64,000 nt of DNA, from assembly GCA_037962975.1 (NCBI GenBank), contig CM075672.1, positions 54,692,501 through 54,756,500 of the forward strand. Reading direction: 5' to 3'. The notes under the pieces are model-generated. The model had not been told where the DNA came from and searched no databases. It saw only the letters and a list, made by a program, of their open reading frames with translations. Within the stretch, counting starts at the first letter, position 1. Each line of letters starts with the position of its first letter. Position numbers and translations under genes: made by a program. This DNA comes from Clitoria ternatea (Eukaryota > Streptophyta > Magnoliopsida > Fabales > Fabaceae). Shown in pieces: positions 1 to 11,119 of the stretch.

Positions 1-1
1 T

Positions 2-451
2 AAGGATGACTCAAGATCGCAATCTGGGTACGTGTTTTGTCTAAATGGTGGCGCTGTAAGCTGGAAGAGTTCAAAGCAAGAGACAGTTGCTGATTCTACT
101 ACAGAGTCTGAGTATATTGCTGCCTCAAATGCTGCAAAAGAGGAAGTATGGATCAAGAAGTTCATAACAGAACTTGGGATTGTTCCTAGCATTGTGGACC
201 CTATAAGTCTCTACTGTGACAATAGTGGAGCAATCGCACAAGCTAAGGAACCTAGATCACATCAACGATCCAAGCATATACTTAGGCGATTTCATCTCAT
301 TCGAGAGATCCTTGACCGAGGAGATGTAAAGATATGTAAGGTGCATACTGATGAGAATATTGCTGACCCACTCACAAAACCTCTTACACAACAAAAACAT
401 CAGGGGCACAATAGATCATTAGGCATTAGGCAAATGTCTGATTGGCTCTAG
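2..451 (+). CDS. Ty1/copia pol C-terminus (RNase H), cut by the left window edge
   Basis: The frame is open from base 2 to the stop at 449-451. It shows the classical end of a copia polyprotein: [20 protein letters not shown], then the RNase H blocks [12 protein letters not shown] and LYCDNSGAI, then SKHI and HLIRE before the terminal [13 protein letters not shown] stretch. RNase H removes the genomic RNA during reverse transcription in the cytoplasmic particle. Within the visible 149 codons there is no stop or frameshift, so this is the best preserved coding end in the window. The stop lies directly before a polypurine tract and a long LTR, the normal copia order, so the rest of gag-pol should lie to the left. 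Whether the full element is intact cannot be seen. Confidence 0.92.
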   Translation, partial: KDDSRSQSGYVFCLNGGAVSWKSSKQETVADSTTESEYIAASNAAKEEVWIKKFITELGIVPSIVDPISLYCDNSGAIAQAKEPRSHQRSKHILRRFHLIREILDRGDVKICKVHTDENIADPLTKPLTQQKHQGHNRSLGIRQMSDWL

Positions 452-454
452 TGC

Positions 455-465
455 AAGTGGGAGAT
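455..465 (+). other. Polypurine tract of the copia element
   Basis: The sequence AAGTGGGAGAT lies directly in front of the TGTTGG start of the LTR. This is the usual copia plus-strand primer (AGTGGGAGATTGTTGG type), and it fixes the LTR start at 466. Confidence 0.75.
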
Positions 466-1704
466 TGTTGGTGTATGCACTATAAGCTTTTATGCTTTTT
501 CATTTGTATCATTTTTCTACTTATCAATAGAATAAATATTTCAGTTTCCTAAAATGTCCCTAGTCAAGTAATTACATGGGGACATGTAAATACACTGAGA
601 CTAGTGTGTGAGTGTACTGATGACCTGATCTCACAAATCATAGATATAGATGATATCGAGTCTTCACACGGGTACACATTAAGAGTAATGATGTACTGGA
701 CAGACCCACCATGAGAACGTTTCATGGATCGTTACATGAATGTCATAAATGATTCTCAATGTGATAATGGTATATGTAGTCCTTTGACCTGAAGTCACTA
801 CGATTCCTACATAAGGAGTTTATTGTTTTAATACAATCAAACGTCTTCTGTAATAAGAGGACTATAAAGGTTGTGGTTAGACAATGTACAAATTATGCAG
901 AGGGATGTGAGTGATGTAGATGGGATTTGTCTCTCCTATGTGACAGGAGTGATATCTATAGGCCACTTGATGGAGTGAGACTAAGGAAATGCATGGCCAT
1001 GCTAGAAAGAATAAATATTGGATATTTATTCGGATAAAGTCTACTCCGGTATCAAGTAAAATAAATTGGACCGTACAAGGATGACACGACCATGCCTTGG
1101 GCCCAATTAGGATATCGTGACAAAAGGAACAAACATATAAAATAATTATCACTTATAGGTTATGTTGTTAATAAATAATATTCGGACATAATGATGCATT
1201 GCTAGATGCCGCTCTTATTTTATATTAATAATAAAATAGTTTATTATTAATATAACCGAGTATTTTATCTATAGGGTCACACACATAGAGTAAGCCCATC
1301 AGAAAATAGCTTTTTATTTTAGTTGGACTAAAATAAGACTATTGGGCCTAACTCATTTAGAATGAGTAAGGAGCCCACTCTTTAGAGAGCAAATTTGGTC
1401 AAACCTAAGCCTATAAATAGAGCATAAGATGCTCATAGGCGGCTACCCAAAAGAGACACAAAAATACGCAAAAGTTGCAAAAGCTACACGCCGTCAAACT
1501 AGCATTTGGAAGGTGTAGCATTTCTAGTGGGAGTACTCGTGTGGACTCCTAAAGGACGAGGCTACGATTGCTTCGATATTCTTCAAGAGGTAATCCTAAA
1601 ACGCAATTTTGGTATGTTTGTCTTATGCTTTGAAACACGGCGCTTTGCAAATCCTATGGGAATCCTTGTACTTCCGCTGCTCATACACTATGGATTCCCT
1701 AACA
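466..1704 (+). mobile_element. 3' LTR of the copia element
   Basis: The LTR starts TGTTGG after the polypurine tract and ends CCCTAACA at 1704 (TG...CA, about 1.24 kb). The end is supported by an inverted, truncated relative at 36507-37509 that matches this sequence up to the same terminal GGATTCCCTAAC and diverges beyond it. The bases after the end are ATAAC, the expected target duplication; its partner would be outside the window. Small open frames inside are accidental. Confidence 0.85.
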
Positions 1705-1710
1705 ATAACT

Positions 1711-1898
1711 ACATACAACTTAGGAGTTATTTTAAAATTTGATAAAATTTCAGCAGCATTTCGCATTGGTCTCTAAGTACACGAAATGAAAGTGGTGACA
1801 TCAAATTCAACCACAATCAAATATGCACCCAGAGAACAATACAAAATTTAACTAACCAAAACTTGATCAAATTTTAAAATTACTCCTAACTTGTACAT
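1711..1898. repeat. Imperfect inverted repeat inside the CACTA remnant
   Basis: The arm at 1711-1750 (ACTTAGGAGTTATTTTAAAA core) is repeated in inverse orientation at about 1859-1898 with few mismatches, separated by about 110 bases. The role is unknown; it may be a subterminal structure or an inverted internal duplication. Confidence 0.6.
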
Positions 1899-2589
1899 AG
1901 CAATGATGCATAAAAAATTGTTCATCCCAAACTGTCCAAACGGATAATTCAAGATTCAACACAAACGATGAAATCAATTAATTTAATTACCATTTATGTC
2001 AAATCTCAAACGGGAAAACTATGGTTTACTCATATACAATTTAATAAATCACAAACTCATTTAAAAGGGACTAAAATATTAACATTAGTGTCACCAAATT
2101 CAAATTCAAATTAAAGACAATAAATAAAGGATTTTATTACCTAATCAATAATTTAAACACATACTACCACTAAATTATAATTTAAATCATCCTTTGTAGG
2201 GCTTGTGTGTAATTTTTATTTACTTGAAATATCAATTTAAATTACTAGAATTAATAAATATAGAATACTAATAAAAAAATTCTCATTCTAAATTTTTCTA
2301 ATCTATAACTAACAACATTCTAATTTCCCTAATCATATTTCCAAATACTAATTACCAATATACTACTAACCAAATACTAAGCCTAACATGCATCAACCAA
2401 GCTACTACTAACCAACATTGCATGACCATAAAAGGAAGAAAAATAGAAAATAGAAATTTATATAACGAAATAGAAAATAGAAAATACACATTCATATAAA
2501 TAAATAGAAAATAGCTACAATAAAATAAACACAGAAAAATAACCTCCTAAATCCAAACCACTAACACATACATTCATGTGAAATTGGTA

Positions 2590-2960
2590 AAAAAAGAGAC
2601 AATGAAAGGGGAAAAGAGACTAACGAACTTGAAATGAAGAACAACGCGAATCCAAAGACCCCCACGTCAAACGCATACAGCCACGAAACTGAAAATGGTT
2701 GAAGATGAACGGGCGAGTAAAAAGGTTGAAGATGAAGGGGGAGTGGAAATGTCAAACCCAACTTCTTCACAAACGTCAGCCCTAACAAATGGTTGAAGAT
2801 GAAGGAGAAAGTGAAAATGGCCAAATAGAAGGAAGAGGGAAAGTGAAAATCGCGAGATGGAGGGAGGAGGGAAGCGAAAATAGTGAAATGGAGGGAAGAG
2901 GGAAAGTGAAAATTACGAGATAGAAGGAGGAGGGAAGTTGAAACTATAGAGAGATGGAGG
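2590..2960. repeat. Purine-rich degenerate minisatellite
   Basis: The + strand is made of repeated words such as GGTTGAAGATGAA, GGGAAAGTGAAAAT and GAGATGGAGGGAGGAGG. This gives long polypurine runs. No coding signal is convincing on either strand. Confidence 0.6.
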
Positions 2961-2994
2961 TTTAAGAATCTGAACGGACTGCATGTGTACTTGT

Positions 2995-3367
2995 TATGGG
3001 AAAGATATTAGACCACGGTTCTCCTACAACCGTGGTAATAGCCAACTTTAACCACGGTTCCTTGCAACAACCGTGGTCATAGAGTACACTTTTGACCACG
3101 GTTCCCCTATATCCGTTATTGTAGAGATTTTAAAAGATATATTTTAAAAAAAGACATGACATATAACCAAGGTTAAATGGCAACCGTGGTGGTAGAGCTT
3201 TTAAAAATTATAATATAAAAATAGATGGTACCTATGACGACGATTCCTAGTTAACCGTGATTAAAACTATTACTTATAATTTAAAAAATGCCACCGTATT
3301 TTTTTAACCACGGTTCTTCCATAATCATAATTATATCCTGTCCTCATATATGTTTTTTGCACTAGTG
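2995..3367. repeat. CACTA subterminal repeats and terminal inverted repeat
   Basis: At least eight copies or variants of ACCACGGTT and its complement AACCGTGGT lie between 3014 and 3315 in both orientations, followed by the terminal repeat ending GCACTAGTG. In this superfamily such arrays bind the element's own transposase; that function is taken from family knowledge. Confidence 0.75.
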
Positions 3368-3865
3368 TGAATTGAGTAGTGGTTGAATGTCATATGTGAC
3401 AATTTACATGTGTTGCCTTGCATGTGTATGTGTGACCAATTGAGATGTTGAACATTATGATGATGATTGCGCTTGGCAATATGTTTTGTGCATTTAGAAT
3501 GTTTATGGTGTGCTAAATGATGATGTTAAATGGCTTGGCTAGTGTTATGCCTATATTCACCATAAATGTGGAATGGTCTTTCTTGATGATGAATGAGAAT
3601 AAATATGGATGATTAGCATGCCATAGTTTACTGATGATTGATTTATGAGTATTGATGATGAAAATTGTATAGCCATTGCAATTGATACAAGATGAACTTG
3701 TATTGTGAATTATAAAAGTGTTGTGATGCCATATTGAAAATGTATAATAAGGGCAATGATTGATTAAATAAAATCTACCAAGAGTTTGAATGGTGATGTT
3801 GATGATGGTAATGATTGATGAGTGACATGATTAGGATGCATAGTTGTGAGAATGCATATGATTGG
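3368..3865 (+). mobile_element. LTR 'H', piece 1 of 3
   Basis: Noncoding TG-rich sequence between the CACTA end and element 1. It continues without a break at 13883 once element 1 and one ATTGG copy are removed. Its words (GATGATGAATGAG, 'CCATTGCAATTGATACAAG') recur in LTR G around 44340-44400. The beginning of H is presumably beyond the CACTA insertion, outside the window. Confidence 0.6.
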
Positions 3866-6609
3866 TGTAACACCCTAAATTTTTTTTTTTTTTTTACAAA
3901 TAGAAATCCCAAAAACAACGAGTAAATTTTTCACAAAAGTAGCCACGAATCGTTTGACACAGAAGGGAAGAAGAAGGCGAGGGAAGTAGAAGAGTATTCA
4001 CACGCATATGACAAGCAACAGGGGAATTAGGACAGAGACCGGTCTATTCGGTTCGGTGTGACGCTCCAGCGTCTGGGCGGATTCCAGGATGGAAGGTGAC
4101 TCACTCATCCGTCGTCCAACACCGCCTGAACGATGCCACAACGGATGAAAACTCCTCAAGCAAACCTCACATCAGCGTCCACTCACTCTCACAGGACGAA
4201 CCCTTCTTCGAGGGAACTACTGGGCGCTCAGCATAAGGGAACAGGTGAGGGAAGGATAAGGAAGACACATATGTATGGAAACCTAAGGAAGGGTGAAACT
4301 TGAACCACTCCGCCCAGTTCAGCAAAGCGCAACAACGCCTGGGCGAAGTACTCTACAACGTCCACTCGCTCAGGCGGGGTCCAACACCGCCCGAGCAAGA
4401 CAGGATAATGCAACAACGGAGAGGAAGACATTCGGGCGGAGTCCAACACAAGGCCTCTCCAAACACGCACTCGCTTGAGCTAGGTCTAACTCGCTGAGGC
4501 GAACACCGGTACAAGGTACTTTCCTATTCGGATATGGACGAGGTCCACTCAGCAAATCTTCATGCTTGCACTTCACTCGGAAAATCAGGTAGTTAACTCA
4601 CTCGGCACGCCACGACTTATTCGTTCGGAGTATTTATAACGTCCATTTGGAATTCATTAAAGGGGGTTTCTCTCAAAATCCTTTACGTTTTCCCCCCACT
4701 CGGAAAGAGCCCAACACAATCCACCAGCATACAACCCAGGTTTATACACAATCACACACTCGGAGTACCCCATTATCTTAACAATATATACATGCATATA
4801 TTCACCAACACTTACAATCCCATACAAGTACCCATATCTATATTTCTCCTAATCAATCTTTATAAACAAATATGCTTAATCGTCATTTTACATAAGAGCC
4901 GGCCAAGGCTACCCTAACTAAACATAATGAATACAATATAAGCACTCAACACTCGGGGTGCACCACACTTGGACTTGAGGCCCTGACAGCACTTCCGAGT
5001 CCGTCCTGCACATGCTGAAAAATGGTGTAGGGGGGTGAGCTTTCACATATACAATGACAGTTATTGGCTCGACTTAGAATACATATTCCCTTTCAACATA
5101 CTCTACCTATCTTAATCAATACCAGCATTTACCAACATTTAATAAAGCATCTACACAGTCACTAGTCGGATTACTCAAGTCATTCACGGTTATCTAATTT
5201 CTACTATTCACAACAACATATCCCTTAACAATAACATCAATAATACTTAGCCTCAGCGTCAAACACACACAAATCCAGTCGGAATTCATTAATAGCATTC
5301 ACAGATTTTAAGGAGCGTGCTGCTCTCGACAATGATGCCCCTACCTATATGCATGCGGATCCGACTTAACAATAACTCTCAGTTACAGATCCCTTTTCTG
5401 GCCCCTCGTCTGATAGCCCTTACCATGTGGTACCGGTCTCCCAAGGACGTCTCGAGACTTAACTCTAGCTCCCAAGGCTACCACGGGTCCTCTCAGAAAC
5501 TAGCCAAGGGTCTGTAGCTGGAAATCATATCATTGGGTTCCTGACCTTCCACGGGTCACCCTTTAACCATAAATGCAACCTCATGCATGTCCCAACAGTC
5601 ATCCACACTCAGCAAGTTCATCTTAAGTAATTCATATCGTATCTACCCAGAAGTCAACAATAGACCACACCATGTGCTTGATATTCACATTACAATTTAA
5701 CATGCAATTCATACATTAACTCCACAACATCACCAATGTCATCATACGTTTCTTAGACAGCAATAGTCATACACCACACAGGTAATAATCATCACTCATC
5801 CAGACTCCACTCAGCAGCATGTACAACATATAGCAAACAACACATTCTGAACGCATGCATGTGAGTACGAAATAATTAACAGGACTCTATTAACACACAC
5901 ATACGATATCCAGTGATCAATAGTCAAACACTTCACAGAGTCATAATCATATAAACACACAAGGTAATACGTTCGCTCGGACCGTCCAGAAACCATGCAT
6001 TGGACATGCAGAGCGCCCCCTACCTGCTGCCAGAGTTCAGAGGCTTCTCGAGTTGCAAGGCTGACCGATCGTCCTCTCGTTACTCCTCCTCCAACAGCCC
6101 TCAAGCTCAGCGTTGATTCTGGACCAGAGTTTCTCCTTTCCTCCTACGGGTTCGTCTCCCTCACAGCTCCAAGGTACTTCCCGCACAGCCTGCCAACTGG
6201 AATACTAACAGCTCCAGGTGGAAGAAGAAGGGGAGGAAGAAGGCAATGGGGAGGAAGGGGAAGGCAGGGAGTGGAACAGAGCCGCGTTGGTGTTCCTCCA
6301 GAAGCTCTCGACTCTCTCGCTGTTTAACGCGATTGAGAGGGAAGAAGAGAAAACAGGGGAGAAGAGATTATATGCACGCACAAGGAGGCTGTCAGCGTGA
6401 ATTAATGAAGGTAAGAGAGGGAGCTGAAGTTGTCTTATACTACCAGGGGCACATGCGTCCTTTCACGGCATTATGATCATTATTATTTATTCAATTATCC
6501 CTGACCAGTCAGCAATTTATTCTAATTAACCACTAATCCTAATTCTCTAATTAACCTTTAATTAATGTCTTAATCTCGACCATAGTTAATTTAAAATTGG
6601 GATGTTACA
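3866..6609 (-). mobile_element. Element 1, 3' LTR
   Basis: 2744 bp; read on the minus strand it starts TGTAACATCCC at 6609 and ends AGGGTGTTACA at 3866. The minus strand carries a CCTTGGCCGGC box (4898-4908) and a TAACT-gag-AGTTA hairpin (5373-5385). GC-rich dyads built on CGCTCAGGCG-like words lie near 4060-4510. Short open frames in it recur unchanged in the other LTR only because the LTRs are copies. Confidence 0.93.
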
Positions 6610-6624
6610 GTTCTCCCCCTCTCA
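6610..6624 (-). other. Polypurine tract of element 1
   Basis: The minus strand reads TGAGAGGGGGAGAAC directly before the LTR start TGTAACATCCC. The same text precedes the related LTR at 47121. Confidence 0.85.
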
Positions 6625-9600
6625 AAAGAATTTCGTACTCGAAATTCAACGCATACTTAGCCTCAACGAACTGCTCGGAAATTACTGCCATACCTCAATA
6701 AGCAATTACACCTCTATGTTCCTCATGTATTCATCCATCACTTAAATTCCAGTCGGTATAATTGGCTTCCAAAGCAATTTACCGACCGATCCACCCAGAA
6801 AATCGAGACGTTATTCTTAACACATTTCCACTCGGAAGTGTCACCATTGACTCGGAATAACATTCCTTCCTTCCACTCAGACTACCTCAATAAACGGATC
6901 GGAATACCACGGTCCTGTTCTGGCTGCAACTCTTCGTTTCTCAACGTTTCTGACTGCTTCGCAATTTCTAATCAGCGTAAATAAAACAGCTCTTCATAGA
7001 CTTCATTACACTCGGAATTCCATTTCCCATGTAGTTACCCTCATTCAACTCCGCCGGTTTACCCTAGTTGTTGGCACTTTCCAGTCTCTTGGCCGCTCGG
7101 CCTTACCCTTTTGATACCGATCGGCGTATTTACACCATCAGATTTCCCGACTCAATGAGTCACCCGACATGACAAAGAGCTCCCACAAAGCATAGGCTCG
7201 ACATTGGGTCGCATGGGACACATTCTAGACGTTATTCGACCATTTGGGAAGAATCCAGTCGGTAAGCAACATTACCGATTCCCTAGGATACCCACTACCG
7301 ACCGCTTCATTTCGGATTTAGCTCTCGGATTTTCAAATTTTCGGCCACGAGATTCCTGTCTTAGCCAAAATGAACACTCAACGAGTTCCCATAAGCTTCA
7401 ATTAGCACATTTGTCTGGGTTTGCCTCGTGCAAGACCACGCTCGGTCCATACATCTCAACTCCTTAACCATTCCTTTGGCTAACTGTATGCCTATAACCC
7501 ACGAATGTTACTCGGCCCTCTCACTCTAAAATTTCAATCGGGGTTTTAAGAACAGTTCTCATCCGGGAATCCTTCCACTTGCAGAATTTACCCATGATTC
7601 AAGCCTTCCGTGAAACCAACCCGAGTCCAAGCCCAGCAGTCCCAAACGCTGACCTGAATACGATTTCAAATAAACCCTTCTCTTGGATATCTACTCCCCT
7701 TGGAGATCCTTCACTCGGAGACTTTCTATTTACCCAATTTCCACTCGAAATACAGGCCCACTCCAAACATAAATCTGAGTTCAGATTCAACGGCTCAACA
7801 TCACCCGAACACAGCTATGAATAAGTTTACCGCTTGGTATTTACTCCCCCTTGGGTAATTTGCTCGAAAACTTGCACACTCGAAGTTTCATTTTCCGACG
7901 AGAAGTACTTTCCTTCGGGATGTAGATCATGTGGTGGAACATCACACGGCTATTAGGAATTCCACACTCGTTGCCTTTCCTCTCAAAACCGCTCCACACG
8001 GTACTATCCACTCGGAAGTGGTACACTCTGAGACACTTCACCCGAAAGTCACACGACTCGGATATTCCACTTTGATTTTGCCTAACATAGAAGTGCCATT
8101 CGGACACAGCTCCTTATGGATAATCAAAACGATGCTTCACTCGGAATTGTCTCCACCCTCACACATTCAGAATTTACCAACCTTTCCCGAGCAATTCCTA
8201 ACCTTACAATTTAGTTTGGCTCCAATCCCGGTTTCCTCATTAGGCTTACAGTAGCACCCGGATAACTTTTCAAAAACTCCAACTTCAGTGACAGTCGATC
8301 GCCCTTCATATTCCATTACCAATCATCCTTTTAGTAACCAATCCATACCCAGCAACCTCTAATCCTCTCGGAAGCAGACACGCCAAGGTCAAATAAACCC
8401 TCTTTCCTCATTTTGATAAACAATCGCATAACACTCATTCAATATAACTCTCGTTACCACTCGGAAACGTCTGAAAGACTCACCATCACCATAAGCAGTT
8501 ACAGCTTCACCTGCCCGACTCATGAATTGTTGCATCCAACTTATAGGATGACGTCTCATTTCTATAGGGTTACAACAATTACATAGTCACTGCAACGTGT
8601 ATGCTACCACATTACCTATAGCAGGGAGAGTCCTCTCAGAGCAGCATGCCTCACACGGACCAGACTCACCTAACTAATACTAATTCACACAGAAGTTAAT
8701 GGCAGTTCACATACAACTTAGAAGCAATACATCCACATCAACATTATGCATCACGTAGGGTACACCACGCAACAAGCAGCATGAAAGTTATTTATCATTC
8801 CTGTGAAACCGTTGATGGCAATACCACAATCGGTTTTCAGCCAATACCGAGTAGATATTCCCTCTAAATCCTATTCAACACAAAATCATGGTTCGAATTA
8901 AATTCTCAATCCCCAGCTAGATAATGAAATCACTCAGGTTCATGCAATTCAATCAGGTTTAAGTAATTCACCATCACATGCTGTCATAACATACTACGGA
9001 CGCGGCAACGGCACTAATGCACATGCAGGCACTCAATCGGATGTCACCCAATCATTCATGGTTATATCATGGTTCACTACAACATACATCCTAACCATAA
9101 CACACACTGTAATCAACAATAGTATCAACATACATGTGCTCATTCAATCAGATTTACTTAGATCAATTCCAACTATATTAAGGATTTCATTCACGATATT
9201 ATATTCAATCGGAAATCATACAATAACATGCATTCTCAATCATAACATCACATTACACTTGGCAACAACATCATCACATGTACACTCATTCAGTCAGGGC
9301 TCATTCATACAACATTATCATGTCGGAATTAACTCAAATCATGCGTATCCATGTGAATTATGCTAGTCTCAATAATAATACTCTTACACACATGCATGCA
9401 GACCTGATTTAAACAGTGATTTCACCTCATGCAATTCTCATGTAATTCCTTACAGGTAACCAAGCTACCAGGTGCGTTTCACGCAGTCATTAATAAGTCA
9501 TTACCGTTTCAACACAGCATACAGATTCACTCGGAATCTCACAGTTTCATCAAGCATCACAGGTGTTTGTCATACAACAAGCAAACAGGGTACCAATACC

Positions 9601-11104
9601 ACATCACATCCTCGCAGTACTTTATAATGAAGTCAGCATGCATCCCAACACAACATTCCGAATGGAAACCAACATATCAATTCACATACCAAGCAATTGG
9701 AAATTATCATGGCATTTTCATTCACACGAAATCCACACAGCGTTGCATGCACTCGGTAACCTCAATATTCACATGCCATTCAAGTATTTTAACACCACAT
9801 GGATTTATGCTTTGCCTCCTACCTTAATGCACTCGGCATCAGTGTCATCACACAAGCATTCATCTGATTGCCCACTCTGAAAAACGTTCAATGCTGATAC
9901 ACTTCACTACAATCACACACAGCTCTTATTCGCTGACTCGTAGCATAAGCCACTCGACCTTCTCATTAACATATATATATATATATACATGCACATCTTT
10001 CAGACGGGGTATTTATCACAACGGTTCTCAATCAATATCTATCACAATATCCGGGTGTTGCATGCATCAATAATTAATCACACGCAGATCACGTATTTCA
10101 ATTATCAAACAATTGCCATGTCTCAATTATAGAGCAATACATAAAAGCAGTTCTCCCTCAATCACCTATATCATATATATATTACACAGAGTTCATGGGC
10201 TGGGTTACACAACATCCGTCACAAATAGCACTCGGCAGTAATGGTAACACTCCTATTTTACAAGTATTCAGTCAGTATTCGCAGAATCATTAACATGCAT
10301 TCACGGACAGAGTCACACCATCACTAAACAGTTCACAAATACCACAATCCAGGGGTTGCATGCACAACTACTCTATCTCAGTACAGCTACCAACACATCT
10401 CACACATAACATATTACATGATAATCATCCAAGCCTCAATGAGTTACTACGCAATTGTCCTGTTCGGCTCAATAGTTCACGAAGTTAATAAATTACTAGA
10501 CTTAGAATCCCTAAGGGGTCACTATTTACCCAGTATCCCACGATGGGTACCCCTCAATATTCAAATATTGTTATAAGGTCTAGTACCATTCACTCGGTTT
10601 TTCACACACCCGACCAAGACTGTATCCAAGTCGAACAGATGTTCTATTTCACATTCACTCGTTCATGGTCATGCCTAATCAACTGGGTCACTACTCCTAT
10701 TGGTCCAGCATCTAGTGCATCACTCACTTGGTTTCCTCAATCGCCACCGAGACCCAACCCTATTTTAACATATATATGACCTCACCTTTACTCACTTATT
10801 ACACACCCAGATTTTTAACCTAGGAATTACAACCCATCCTTTATACTGCAAATCACACACATCATGTACCATTCATTGTTCACACAATCAAATTCCTCAA
10901 CAAGGCACAGGCATACAACCACACTATTCATAGTCATCATATACCAAATCCAGTAGAAGTTCATAAGAACATATCATCACACAAGTCACGATTAAACATA
11001 TATTAACGTTTAATGAAATACCACAAGCAGTTATGATAAGCTGGCATAATGCACTTAACCGCCCACTAACAGTAGGCAAACCTTGGCCATGGACCTTTTG
11101 GTCT
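6625..11104 (-). mobile_element. Interior of element 1, noncoding
   Basis: About 4.5 kb without a frame longer than about 130 codons and without any gag, protease, RT or integrase motif on either strand. It is rich in ACTCGG / CCGAGT words and CA-rich text. The part at about 7080-7330 is similar in inverse orientation to 46540-46800, so it is an inherited interior of a retrotransposon family and not random filler. An AT microsatellite lies near 9969-9987. Confidence 0.8.
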
Positions 11105-11116
11105 GCTCTGATACCA
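11105..11116 (-). other. Primer-binding site (initiator Met tRNA type) of element 1
   Basis: The minus strand reads TGGTATCAGAGC three bases after the LTR end at 11120. This matches the 3' end of plant initiator methionine tRNA, the usual primer of many Ty3/gypsy and copia elements. Confidence 0.9.
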
Positions 11117-11119
11117 AAA

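Larger units (their letters stand above)
1705..3367 (+). mobile_element. CACTA (En/Spm) DNA transposon, right-hand part
   Basis: The segment ends with TTTTTTGCACTAGTG at 3367, the reverse complement of a CACTAGTGCAAAAAA terminal inverted repeat. It is preceded by many ACCACGGTT / AACCGTGGT subterminal repeats, as in plant CACTA elements. No transposase frame is visible; the body is AT-rich with a purine-rich patch. The copia LTR ends inside it at 1704, so the copia probably inserted into this transposon and the left CACTA end lies outside the window. The 3-bp duplication after the end would be TGA; its partner is not visible. Superfamily assignment is fairly secure, the left limit is not. Confidence 0.7.

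Noticed and set aside
5995..6327. Open frame of 110 codons, repeated as 13263-13595
   Set aside because: It is conserved only because both copies lie in the two LTRs of element 1; it is on the antisense strand of the element, is low-complexity (RRRGGRRQWGGRGRQG) and has no domain.
7204..7467. Open frame in element 1 with an apparent relative at 46559-46789
   Set aside because: Both are antisense translations of the same noncoding interior; the similarity is at DNA level and frames differ outside a short patch.
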